Shown here piece after piece: positions 8,670-16,375 of a stretch of DNA of 55,342 bases. Both the position numbers and the translations under genes were made by a program. Source of the DNA: a virus. Numbering within the stretch: position 1 is the first letter of the stretch; each line of letters starts with the position of its first letter. The stretch is taken from positions 1 through 55,342 of IMG/VR virus record IMGVR_UViG_3300009149_000039; one strand, 5' to 3'. The notes under the pieces were generated by a model. That model was not told the DNA's origin. It made no database searches and worked only from the letters and a program-made list of their open reading frames with translations.

Positions 8670-9902
8670 ATGTCAAAAATTAGAATATTAGCAATACCTC
8701 CCGATGGTTTTGGGGTTGGTAAATTTAGAATCATAAATCCATACTCACATTTACAAGAAAGTTACCCTGACGATTTTCATATAGATATAAAACCGAGTGT
8801 TCCTGATAATGATAGTGAGTTCGATAACTATGATATTATTGTTATGCATAGTTTTATTCACAATACTGTTTCATTTGAAAGAAACAGACAAAGAATAGAT
8901 TGGTTAAAAAGAAAAGGTAAAATCGTTATTATCGATATTGATGATTATTGGACACCAGATATGCGACACCCAATGTATCTTCACATTATGTCTAGTGAAG
9001 TTAATAAGAAAAAACTATCATTACTAAATACCGCGTCATATATTTCAACAACCACACCGGTTTTTAGGGATAGTATAATTAAAAAAATAGGAACGGATAA
9101 TGTTGTTGTTTTCCCTAATGCAATTGATGAAACGGAAGCACAATACATACCAAAACCAACACCATCAGATAAAATACGATTTGGGTGGTTAGGTGGGTCA
9201 TCACACTTACACGATATCCAACTAATGGAAATCGGTATGAGTAAATTACACGATAATATGAAAGATAAGATTCAATTCGTTCTTTGTGGATTTGATATAA
9301 GAGGTGATATAAAAGAAATAAACAAAGAAACTGGCGAGGTAAAATCAAGACCAATAAAACCGATAGAAACAGTTTGGTACAAATATGAACAAATGGCAAC
9401 CAAAAATTATTCAGTTTTAGATAATGATTATATTAATTTTTTAAAACAATTTAAAGAGGTCGATTATCCTGATTTAGATAAACCATATAGAAGACGATGG
9501 ACCAAAGAAGTTTCAAGATACGCAGAAAATTATAATCATTTCGATATATCATTAGCACCACTAGTCGATAATGTTTTTAATAATAATAAATCCCAACTTA
9601 AAGTAATTGAAGCAGGATTCCATAAAAAAGCAATCATTGCAAGTGAATCTAACCCATACCTAATAGATTTAGTAAACGCTATTGAATTTGGTGGAAAATC
9701 AAATGATAAAGGTAATGCCCTATTAGTATCACAAAATAAAAATCATAAACAATGGTTTCAACATATGAAAAGATTGGTTGATAACCCAAATATGATTGAG
9801 GACTTAGGGAATAAATTATATGAAACAGTAAAAGATAAGTATTCGTTAAGTAAAGTTAATAATGATAGAGCGGAATTTTTAAAATCAATCGTAAATAAGT
9901 AA
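8670..9902 (+). CDS. GT4-type glycosyltransferase
   Basis: 410 aa. The N-terminal half has a Rossmann-type lobe (IRILAIPPDGFGVGKFRI, then IIVMHSF and KIVIIDIDD). The C-terminal lobe opens with the strand-loop RFGWLGGSSHLHD near 170 and has the acidic sugar-nucleotide binding region SQLKVIEAGFHKKAIIASE near 310. This is the two-lobe GT-B arrangement of family 4 glycosyltransferases. It could modify virion proteins, phage DNA or host surface sugars; the Ser/Thr-rich collagen-like fibre is an attractive but unproven substrate. Confidence 0.75.
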   Translation: MSKIRILAIPPDGFGVGKFRIINPYSHLQESYPDDFHIDIKPSVPDNDSEFDNYDIIVMHSFIHNTVSFERNRQRIDWLKRKGKIVIIDIDDYWTPDMRHPMYLHIMSSEVNKKKLSLLNTASYISTTTPVFRDSIIKKIGTDNVVVFPNAIDETEAQYIPKPTPSDKIRFGWLGGSSHLHDIQLMEIGMSKLHDNMKDKIQFVLCGFDIRGDIKEINKETGEVKSRPIKPIETVWYKYEQMATKNYSVLDNDYINFLKQFKEVDYPDLDKPYRRRWTKEVSRYAENYNHFDISLAPLVDNVFNNNKSQLKVIEAGFHKKAIIASESNPYLIDLVNAIEFGGKSNDKGNALLVSQNKNHKQWFQHMKRLVDNPNMIEDLGNKLYETVKDKYSLSKVNNDRAEFLKSIVNK

Positions 9903-9909
9903 CCACAAA

Positions 9910-9941
9910 TTTGGTATTCTTCTTTTTTTTTCGTATATTTG
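9910..9941 (+). promoter_or_regulatory. Bacteroidetes-type promoter
   Basis: TTTG at 9910-9913, a 20-base spacer, then TATATTTG at 9934-9941, the canonical Bacteroidetes sigma-A arrangement. It lies 31 bases before the start at 9973 and fits transcription by unmodified host polymerase early in infection. Confidence 0.75.
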
Positions 9942-9972
9942 CATAAAATAAATTAAACTTAAAATTATTATT

Positions 9973-10218
9973 ATGTATTATACAGTAACAATTGCCTTCG
10001 AAAATGAAGAAGAAACAAGAGGAGGTGAACTCCGAATCAAAACCCAAAAAGTAAAATATATCTTTGAGGCTCTATCTGTTGAAGAAGCGTCAATCCTAGC
10101 GAACAAATATATCGCAGAAGATTCTAGGACAGCTGAGGTTAGATCCATTGTAGACGCAAATATTGAATGTGTTATTGACAACGCAAATACACCAAAATAC
10201 TATAAAAATGTGGAATAA
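9973..10218 (+). CDS. Small protein, DUF4494-like
   Basis: 81 aa. An N-terminal beta-rich part (YYTVTIAFENEEE) and a segment KVKYIFEALSVEEASILANKY recall the small Bacteroidetes proteins called DUF4494; this is a weak resemblance by eye. First gene behind a strong host-type promoter, so probably early. It overlaps the next start by 11 bases. Confidence 0.55.
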   Translation: MYYTVTIAFENEEETRGGELRIKTQKVKYIFEALSVEEASILANKYIAEDSRTAEVRSIVDANIECVIDNANTPKYYKNVE

Positions 10219-10525
10219 GAAAAAAACACCAACGGTTATAGGTAAATCCGTTCAGCTAGTTAAAGAAGTATCAATTCGACAATCAAGAAATGAATATGGT
10301 ACTTCTGGTGTAACAGGTCCACCACAAGACGGTGAGTCACTATTCAAGATTAAACCAATCTACTATGTTGCAATTAAAAAGGATTATTCAGATGGTTCAA
10401 CATATACAGACTATCGTTATTGTTTTTTTAAAAATAAAAAAGAAGCTGAAACTATATTTGACTTCTTAGTTAAAAATAAGGGTAACAGTAGCATTAAAGA
10501 AATACAAAAAGAAACACAAATTTAA
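10208..10525 (+). CDS. Small hypothetical protein with GTSG-type insert
   Basis: 105 aa from the ATG at 10208; a longer frame from 10163 would lie inside the preceding gene. A single alpha/beta domain, with aromatic strands IYYVAIKKDY and YTDYRYCFFK. Residues 30-40 contain GTSGVTGPP, a collagen-like scrap similar to the fibre repeat. Function unknown. Confidence 0.6.
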   Translation: MWNKKKTPTVIGKSVQLVKEVSIRQSRNEYGTSGVTGPPQDGESLFKIKPIYYVAIKKDYSDGSTYTDYRYCFFKNKKEAETIFDFLVKNKGNSSIKEIQKETQI

Positions 10526-10530
10526 ATAAA

Positions 10531-11115
10531 TTGATTTCCGAAAAAAAGATTGATTCAAACAAAGAATATTTTTTAAAAATTAATAAAGAATATGAAGTCT
10601 TCACCGATGAATTATTAGAATTTCTTGGTGAAGATTTCTTTGTTGCTCCATTTTCACCATCATTAGATATGGCGGCGTGTTATCCGGGGGGGTTACTTGA
10701 TTTTCTAATGAAAATATGTAAATATGCCGTTAATGTTAGCGAAGTGTTCCCTGAAAATATTAGACCTGATAAAAAATCAATTGTTCGTACATCCTTTTTA
10801 TCACAAATAGGAAAAACATTCTTATTTGAATTCAACAAAGATAAATGGATGGCAGAAAAAAAAGGTAAAATATATCAATATCGTGATGATGAAATAGTTA
10901 TTATGGGGGTTTCAGAAAGGTCGGTATATTATGCACTAAGATACGGAGTAAAATTAAATGATGAAGAATATCAAACAATAATGAATTTAGATAAAGATTC
11001 ATCAGAAAAATTTATGAGGGGTTCTAAACCATTATATTACATAATAAAAGCAGGATTAGAAATAGCTTTACTAGAAGAAAAAAAGATAAGAGAAGATGAA
11101 AAAACAACAGGTTGA
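10531..11115 (+). CDS. HD-like protein lacking the HD residues
   Basis: 194 aa, with TTG as the only sensible start (10531). The segment CYPGGLLDFLMKICKYAVNV lines up with the (H)xYPGGLLEHTLRV helix of YhaM-type HD phosphohydrolases, but the metal-binding His and His-Asp positions are Cys and Asp-Phe. It may be a catalytically dead HD fold. It overlaps the dUTPase gene by 20 bases, so a link to nucleotide metabolism is plausible. Confidence 0.45.
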   Translation: MISEKKIDSNKEYFLKINKEYEVFTDELLEFLGEDFFVAPFSPSLDMAACYPGGLLDFLMKICKYAVNVSEVFPENIRPDKKSIVRTSFLSQIGKTFLFEFNKDKWMAEKKGKIYQYRDDEIVIMGVSERSVYYALRYGVKLNDEEYQTIMNLDKDSSEKFMRGSKPLYYIIKAGLEIALLEEKKIREDEKTTG

Positions 11116-11704
11116 AAATTATATAAAGAAATTAAAAGAATTAGATTCAAAAATTAACTTAGAAAACCCAGAGGGTGAAATGAGTGGTAATTTTATTAGT
11201 GAATTAGATTCTGTTTTAGGACAAATGACCACGGATCTTCAAGGTGAAATGGCCGCAAAAGTAAAAATAGTACCAGTTTTAAATGTTAATTTTAAAAAAC
11301 TTACCCCCCAAGCAGTTACTCCAACTTACGCAAAAGAAGGCGATGCTGGACTTGATTTAACCATCACATCGATTATATCTAACACTACTTTTCAAGTCAT
11401 ATATGGTACAGGTATTGCGATTGAAATACCTGAAGGACATGTTGGTTTAGTTTTTCCAAGAAGTTCAGTTCGTAATTATGATTTAATTTTAGCAAATTGT
11501 ATTGGTGTTATTGATAGTATATATAGAGGGGAAATAGAACTTACTTTTAATAAAAATACTGGTCTTGATTCTTATAAATACGATATCGGTGATCGTGGTG
11601 CTCAACTAATTATACTTCCTTATCCTAATATTAATTTAATTGAGAAAAAAGAATTAACAAAAACTGTAAGAAATACTGATGGTCATGGGTCCACAGGTAA
11701 TTAA
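11096..11704 (+). CDS. dut: dUTP diphosphatase
   Basis: 202 aa. All five trimeric dUTPase motifs are present in order: DAGLDL (83-88), PRSS (121-124), GVIDSIYRGEI (137-147), GDRGAQL (165-171) and the C-terminal GHGSTG (196-201; the usual aromatic residue is His here). It hydrolyses dUTP to dUMP, keeping uracil out of phage DNA and feeding dTMP synthesis with the dCMP deaminase at 22.3 kb. About 55 extra N-terminal residues precede the core, so the protein is longer than the usual 140-150 aa. Confidence 0.92.
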   Translation: MKKQQVENYIKKLKELDSKINLENPEGEMSGNFISELDSVLGQMTTDLQGEMAAKVKIVPVLNVNFKKLTPQAVTPTYAKEGDAGLDLTITSIISNTTFQVIYGTGIAIEIPEGHVGLVFPRSSVRNYDLILANCIGVIDSIYRGEIELTFNKNTGLDSYKYDIGDRGAQLIILPYPNINLIEKKELTKTVRNTDGHGSTGN

Positions 11705-11709
11705 CTTGA

Positions 11710-11717
11710 TATTTATA
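11710..11717 (+). promoter_or_regulatory. TATTTATA element before phoH
   Basis: TATTTATA in the 46-base gap between dut and phoH, 33 bases before the TTG start at 11751. A TATAAATA copy follows at about 11732. Confidence 0.35.
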
Positions 11718-11750
11718 GTAAGCCATAAACTATAAATAAAATATCAAATA

Positions 11751-12458
11751 TTGATAAGAACAAAACAAAAAAAAGAGGTAACACACACATCACCATCCAA
11801 AAAACGATTAAACGAAATCATTAAAAAACCCAAAACAAAATTTCTTACTAAATCCCAAAAAGAATATTATGATGTCTTAGAAGATAATCAAATAACATTA
11901 TGTTTTGGACCTGCTGGTGTTGGTAAATCATTTATCGCAATGAAAAAAGCGGTAGATTTATTAGTTGAAGAAGATAATAGGTTTGAAAAAATCATTATAG
12001 TTAGACCCGCAGTTGAAGCAGGAGAAAACTTAGGATCGTTGCCCGGTGACTTGGAGGAAAAACTTGACCCGTATATCTACCCGTCATATTATCTACTTAA
12101 TAAAATCATTGGGAAATCTAAAAGAGAAGCGTTAAAAGAAGAAGGGTTCATCGAAATAGCGGCACTTGCGTATATGAGAGGTTGGAATGTAGATAACACA
12201 ATTTTAATCTTTGAAGAAGCACAAAATGCGACACCATCTCAAATGAAACTTTTACTTACACGTATAGGGTTTAATTCAAAGTTTTTTATTTCAGGTGATT
12301 TAGAACAATCAGATAAGTTTAAAGATAAAACCAAATCAGGATTATTTGATGCTAAAGAAAAACTACAAAAAATAAAAGAAGTTGGTATCTATGAGTTTTA
12401 TAATAAAGACATTGTTAGAAACCCAATAATTTCAAAAATACTAGAAAAATACAATTAA
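11751..12458 (+). CDS. phoH: PhoH-like ATPase
   Basis: 235 aa. Walker A GPAGVGKS (53-60), the PhoH signature IIIVRPAVEAGENLGSLPGD (81-100), Walker B with ILIFEEAQN (151-159) and sensor ISGDLEQSD. PhoH proteins are frequent in T4-like phages and are thought to act as RNA-linked ATPases or helicases; the phage role is unsettled. The start is TTG at 11751, since no ATG precedes the ATPase core in frame. Confidence 0.9.
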   Translation: MIRTKQKKEVTHTSPSKKRLNEIIKKPKTKFLTKSQKEYYDVLEDNQITLCFGPAGVGKSFIAMKKAVDLLVEEDNRFEKIIIVRPAVEAGENLGSLPGDLEEKLDPYIYPSYYLLNKIIGKSKREALKEEGFIEIAALAYMRGWNVDNTILIFEEAQNATPSQMKLLLTRIGFNSKFFISGDLEQSDKFKDKTKSGLFDAKEKLQKIKEVGIYEFYNKDIVRNPIISKILEKYN

Positions 12459-12495
12459 AGTTTACTTATAATATTAAAAATATTATATTTTAACT

Positions 12496-13200
12496 ATGAA
12501 TGTAAACATTAGTATTAATGGAGTCTTACGAAAAACAATAGAACGACTTGAATATCATTATATTGACTATTTTCTTGAGTCTGAAACAGAAGAAGACCTT
12601 GAAGATGATCATTTTGAATATGGGATAATAAATCGTCCAGTAAGAAGCGATAACATCTTAAATCATTTTATTTTTCAGTCAACAGAAGAATACGAACATT
12701 TTCTTTTTATTGAATTTCCCTTAGAAATTTTCGGTCACGCAAATGGAAGTTATTCGTCTGTTTTTAACGACTTACACAAATTAATTTACGATAATAAAAA
12801 TATAACATTTACTATCATTGGTTTAGACGAAAATGGTCGAGCAAAACCAGCAAGTCTTTTTTTCCTATCAAAAAATAATTTTTTAGGGAATAATATAAAA
12901 TTTATAACATCAAAAGAAATTCAAAAAGAATGGGATAATTGTGATCTTTGGATAACAGACAACGATAAGATAATAGAATCCTGCCCAAAGAATAAAAAGG
13001 TTATTAAATTTAATACAAATTATAATGAGCATATACCATGTGAAATTGAAATAAATAAACTATCAGAAATAGAAACAAAATGCAAGAAATGCTTGAAGTC
13101 CTCGGGAAAAAATATGTTATCGATCTTGACGAGATTGTTGAATCCTGCAAAACAGGGGATACAGTCGAAGATGATAATGGACATGAAACTTATGAAATAA
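12496..13200 (+). CDS. Hypothetical protein, possible HAD-like domain
   Basis: 234 aa, not firmly recognised. A conserved-looking centre (FGHANGSYSSVFNDLHKL, then FTIIGLDENGR) is followed by CDLWITDNDKIIESCPKNKK and VIKFNTNYN, which recall a Rossmann or HAD-like strand order. The last 40 residues overlap the next ORF by 121 bases and look low in information, so the biological C-terminus may lie nearer residue 195. Confidence 0.5.
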   Translation: MNVNISINGVLRKTIERLEYHYIDYFLESETEEDLEDDHFEYGIINRPVRSDNILNHFIFQSTEEYEHFLFIEFPLEIFGHANGSYSSVFNDLHKLIYDNKNITFTIIGLDENGRAKPASLFFLSKNNFLGNNIKFITSKEIQKEWDNCDLWITDNDKIIESCPKNKKVIKFNTNYNEHIPCEIEINKLSEIETKCKKCLKSSGKNMLSILTRLLNPAKQGIQSKMIMDMKLMK

Positions 13201-13373
13201 ATATATTTAAATACGAATTGTTAAAAGTTTGTATTGAACGAGTGTTAAATGAATATGAACAACCTGATGAAAAATTAGGGGCATTAGCATCTGGTGATTT
13301 ATCCGTATCATTTAGAATAGCATTTAACACATTACTTAAACACGGAATAATAATTGACGAAGAAACATATTAA
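13080..13373 (+). CDS. Small hypothetical protein
   Basis: 97 aa in another frame, starting inside the preceding gene. A helical protein with a credible start (MQEMLEVLGKKYVIDLDEIVE) and C-terminus (FRIAFNTLLKHGIIIDEETY). The 121-base overlap is unusually long for this compact genome, but the sequence looks more protein-like than the competing frame. Followed 8 bases later by a glycosyltransferase gene. Confidence 0.6.
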   Translation: MQEMLEVLGKKYVIDLDEIVESCKTGDTVEDDNGHETYEINIFKYELLKVCIERVLNEYEQPDEKLGALASGDLSVSFRIAFNTLLKHGIIIDEETY

Positions 13374-13381
13374 AATTAAAA

Positions 13382-14491
13382 ATGGATAACATTGAAACAT
13401 TAAAAATCTTAAAAGAAAAGATTGAAAACAAAGAAAGCTCAATTTATTTTTTGACCTACGACACAAAAAATAATGCAAGGGCAGCCGTAAAAAACATTTA
13501 TGACATGGCATTAGCGTTACACGAAAATGGTTATAAATCTAAAATATTAGTAGAAGAAAAAAAGACTTACACAGGTGTCGAATCTTGGTTAGGTGAAGTA
13601 TATAAAGATATACCTGTTTTTTGTGTAAAAGAAGATAAAGTTGAAATATTCGCAAATGACATTGTGGTTATTCCTGAGTATTACTCAAATGTTTTACCAC
13701 AACTAACAAATGTTAAAGGAATTAAGGTGATGTTAATACAACAAAAAGAATATATCTATGAAACATTATCTATTGGAAGTAAATGGAGGGATTTCGGAAT
13801 CGAAAAAGCGATTACAACAACAGAACCAACAAAAAAGTATATTAAGGAATATTTTCCCGAAACACTTATTTATTTAAACCCACCATATATTAGTGATAAC
13901 TTCCACCCAACTAAAAACCCACAAAAACCGATAATTGCTATTAGTTGTCGTGATAGAAACCAACAAAGAAAAGTGATATCTGAATTTTATCTAAAATATC
14001 CACAATTAAGATGGATTACATTTAAAGATATGGTTCAAATGAGTTATGATGACTTCGCGGAATCGTTAAAAGAATGTATGGTATCATTATGGATTGATGA
14101 TGAATCTACTCTTGGTACTTTCCCATTAGAATCTATGAAATGTGAAATACCCGTAATAGGTAAAATACCAAATAATATGCCTGATTGGATGGGTAAGAAC
14201 GGTATGTGGACAGATGACACTAATAAATTAGTGGAAATGTTAGCTACATTTGTTTTTTCATGGTTAGAAGGGGTTGAGGTAGTTGATGAAGTAAAAGAAA
14301 AAATGAGAGAAACAGTATTACCTTATACAAAAGAATTGCATACACAAAACACATTAGCAATATTTAATTCACTTTTTAATGGTAGAATTGAAGCAATAAA
14401 AAATTTAATAGAACTTAATGAAGCGAAAAAAGCATCAGATGAGGTTGAAGATATTAAAATTGAAGAAAAACCAAAAACAAAAGAAAAATAA
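13382..14491 (+). CDS. Glycosyltransferase (GT-B type)
   Basis: 369 aa. Opens with a Rossmann-type strand (SIYFLTYDTKNNARAAVKN). The C-terminal lobe has CMVSLWIDDESTLGTFPLE, the acidic Glu region typical of GT-B enzymes, then SMKCEIPVIGKIPNNMPDW. A charged tail (EEKPKTKEK) ends the protein. The stop shares its last base with the start of the GT2 gene, so the two are co-translated and likely act on the same glycan. Confidence 0.7.
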   Translation: MDNIETLKILKEKIENKESSIYFLTYDTKNNARAAVKNIYDMALALHENGYKSKILVEEKKTYTGVESWLGEVYKDIPVFCVKEDKVEIFANDIVVIPEYYSNVLPQLTNVKGIKVMLIQQKEYIYETLSIGSKWRDFGIEKAITTTEPTKKYIKEYFPETLIYLNPPYISDNFHPTKNPQKPIIAISCRDRNQQRKVISEFYLKYPQLRWITFKDMVQMSYDDFAESLKECMVSLWIDDESTLGTFPLESMKCEIPVIGKIPNNMPDWMGKNGMWTDDTNKLVEMLATFVFSWLEGVEVVDEVKEKMRETVLPYTKELHTQNTLAIFNSLFNGRIEAIKNLIELNEAKKASDEVEDIKIEEKPKTKEK

Positions 14492-15276
14492 TGAAAAAAA
14501 TAACTATTTTATTACCAATTTATAAATTGGACGAAGATGAAACTAAAATGTTAGCAAATGCGTTAACATCGATAGAAGATTTTCACAATGACACTAAATT
14601 ATCAATTATTTGTCCTCCAGAAATTAAAACTCGTTTTGACGATTATGATTTTGGACAAAAACTTGAAGTGAAAATCTTAGAAAATACAGGTTCTACCGAT
14701 TTTGTTACACAAATCAACTTAGGTATCGATAATTGTGATACAGAATGGTTTTCAATAATGGAAATTGACGACACATACAAAAAAGTTTGGTTAAAATCTA
14801 TGAACGAGTATATTAACGAATTTAAAGACGTGGATGTCTTCTTACCTGTGGTGAGAGATATTAACGACCAAGGGGTATTCACTTCTTTTACAAATGAATC
14901 CGCCTGGGCGTACGGATTTACCGAAAAACAGGGATTTATTGACAACGAAGTGTTATTAGAATACCAAAACTACCAAACTAGCGGAGGATTGTATAAAACA
15001 GCTAAAGTTATTGAGGTTGGAAAACTAAAAGATAACATAGAATTAACATTTACTTATGAATTTCTATTACGATTAACCCATTTCGGGACTAAAATAATGA
15101 TTGTACCAAAAATTGGGTATGAACATGTTAATTTTAGGGAAAATTCACTATTTTGGTTATATAAAAACGGTGAAAAAACCAGTTTAACTGAAGATGATGT
15201 TAAATTTTGGTTAGAAACAGCAAAAACAGAACATTTTTTTAAAAATAAACGTGATATTACGTATGTAAAGGAATAA
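14491..15276 (+). CDS. Family 2 glycosyltransferase (GT-A type)
   Basis: 261 aa. N-terminal ITILLPIYKLDEDE is the classical GT2 first strand. STDFVTQINLGIDNCDTEWF leads to the metal-binding EIDD (about 90-93, DxD position). A later SGGLYKTAKVIEVGKL fits the acceptor loop. It would use a nucleotide-diphospho-sugar. Coupled to the GT-B gene by a 1-base overlap and directly followed by the sigma gene with no spacing. Confidence 0.75.
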   Translation: MKKITILLPIYKLDEDETKMLANALTSIEDFHNDTKLSIICPPEIKTRFDDYDFGQKLEVKILENTGSTDFVTQINLGIDNCDTEWFSIMEIDDTYKKVWLKSMNEYINEFKDVDVFLPVVRDINDQGVFTSFTNESAWAYGFTEKQGFIDNEVLLEYQNYQTSGGLYKTAKVIEVGKLKDNIELTFTYEFLLRLTHFGTKIMIVPKIGYEHVNFRENSLFWLYKNGEKTSLTEDDVKFWLETAKTEHFFKNKRDITYVKE

Positions 15277-15978
15277 ATGCCGAGAAAGAGAACCCAAAAA
15301 CTATATTTTGGGGAAGCTCAAGAACAAGCGGTAATACGATTCTTAGAATCCGAATCCGAAACAGAAAGAAACAAGATATTCGAAGAATATTTAAAAGAGC
15401 CCCTGATTATAATGGTAGAATCGATAATTCGCCGTTATAAACTTTACCGAAAAGGATTTACATTTGATGATCAACACGCAGATACGATGTCTTTTTTACT
15501 AACAAAGACATCAAAATTTGATCCGTCTAAGAACACTAAAGCATATTCATATTTTGGGACGATATGCAAAAATTATTTAATGGGCTCAATACAGAAAGAC
15601 CAAAAAGAAACAAACAGGTCTGTATCATACGAAGACATATCGTCCCAATTAGAAAATGACCCAGAATTAACATATTTTATGGACGACCCAGCAGTCGATT
15701 ATAAAATTGTAATTGCTAAAATTTCCATTAAATTGGAAGATTTTATGTTAACTAACGAGTTAAATGATAATGAAATAAAATTAGGGTATGCTTTATTAGA
15801 AATTTTTGATAATTTCGAAGACATATTCCAAATTGGACAAGGAAACAAGTTTAATAAAAATTTAATTTTATTATCATTAAGAGAAATGACATCATTAAGT
15901 ACCAAAGAAATTAGATCTGCAATGAAAAAATACCTTAAAATCTATACCGACACCCTTTTTGATACCTTAAATACATAA
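15277..15978 (+). CDS. 55: gp55-like late sigma factor
   Basis: 233 aa. The segment FDDQHADTMSFLLTKTSKFD with YSYFGTICKNYLMGSIQKDQ matches a sigma-70 region 2 core, the only sigma part kept in T4 gp55. There is no obvious region 4. gp55 redirects host RNA polymerase to T4 late promoters, which carry a TATAAATA -10 element. The recurrent TATTTATA octamers here are the natural candidate targets. The ATG follows directly on the upstream stop. Confidence 0.75.
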   Translation: MPRKRTQKLYFGEAQEQAVIRFLESESETERNKIFEEYLKEPLIIMVESIIRRYKLYRKGFTFDDQHADTMSFLLTKTSKFDPSKNTKAYSYFGTICKNYLMGSIQKDQKETNRSVSYEDISSQLENDPELTYFMDDPAVDYKIVIAKISIKLEDFMLTNELNDNEIKLGYALLEIFDNFEDIFQIGQGNKFNKNLILLSLREMTSLSTKEIRSAMKKYLKIYTDTLFDTLNT

Positions 15979-15983
15979 TTTAG

Positions 15984-15991
15984 TATTTATA
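15984..15991 (+). promoter_or_regulatory. TATTTATA element, 3 bases before an ATG
   Basis: TATTTATA then GTT then ATG at 15995. The portal, terminase and 38951 genes show nearly the same spacing. Confidence 0.4.
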
Positions 15992-15994
15992 GTT

Positions 15995-16375
15995 ATGGGA
16001 AAAAGAAAAAACATAATATCATTAGATGTCGACTCAGCATTAGCGGTAATGCAAGAAATATATAACGACATTGTTGAACAAAAGAACATAGCGTCTACCA
16101 TAACAAGAAAAATGTTATCATTTATGAAGGAATCAGAAGACATGAGTGTCATCGGTCCTGTTATTAAAGACCAACAAAAAATCTTAAACGATTGTACTGA
16201 AAAAAAAATATCACTTGTTAAATTACAAAGTGTGTTATTAAAACAATCTACCGGAGGTGGAAAAGAAGGTTTCCAAAAAATCACATTAACAGATGAGGAT
16301 AAGGAAATATTAGCGAAACTTGTAGGTGAAACAAATAAAACTACACCAGATAAAGGAACATATTCAGTAGAGTAA
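15995..16375 (+). CDS. Small helical protein next to late sigma factor
   Basis: 126 aa, mostly helical. DVDSALAVMQEIYNDIVEQK and MKESEDMSVIGPVIKDQQK suggest a coiled coil. In T4 a small late-transcription co-activator (gp33) works with gp55; size and position would suit an analogue, but no gp33 motif is recognisable. Its stop overlaps the start of the 628-aa virion gene by 1 base, so a baseplate or chaperone role is equally possible. Confidence 0.6.
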   Translation: MGKRKNIISLDVDSALAVMQEIYNDIVEQKNIASTITRKMLSFMKESEDMSVIGPVIKDQQKILNDCTEKKISLVKLQSVLLKQSTGGGKEGFQKITLTDEDKEILAKLVGETNKTTPDKGTYSVE

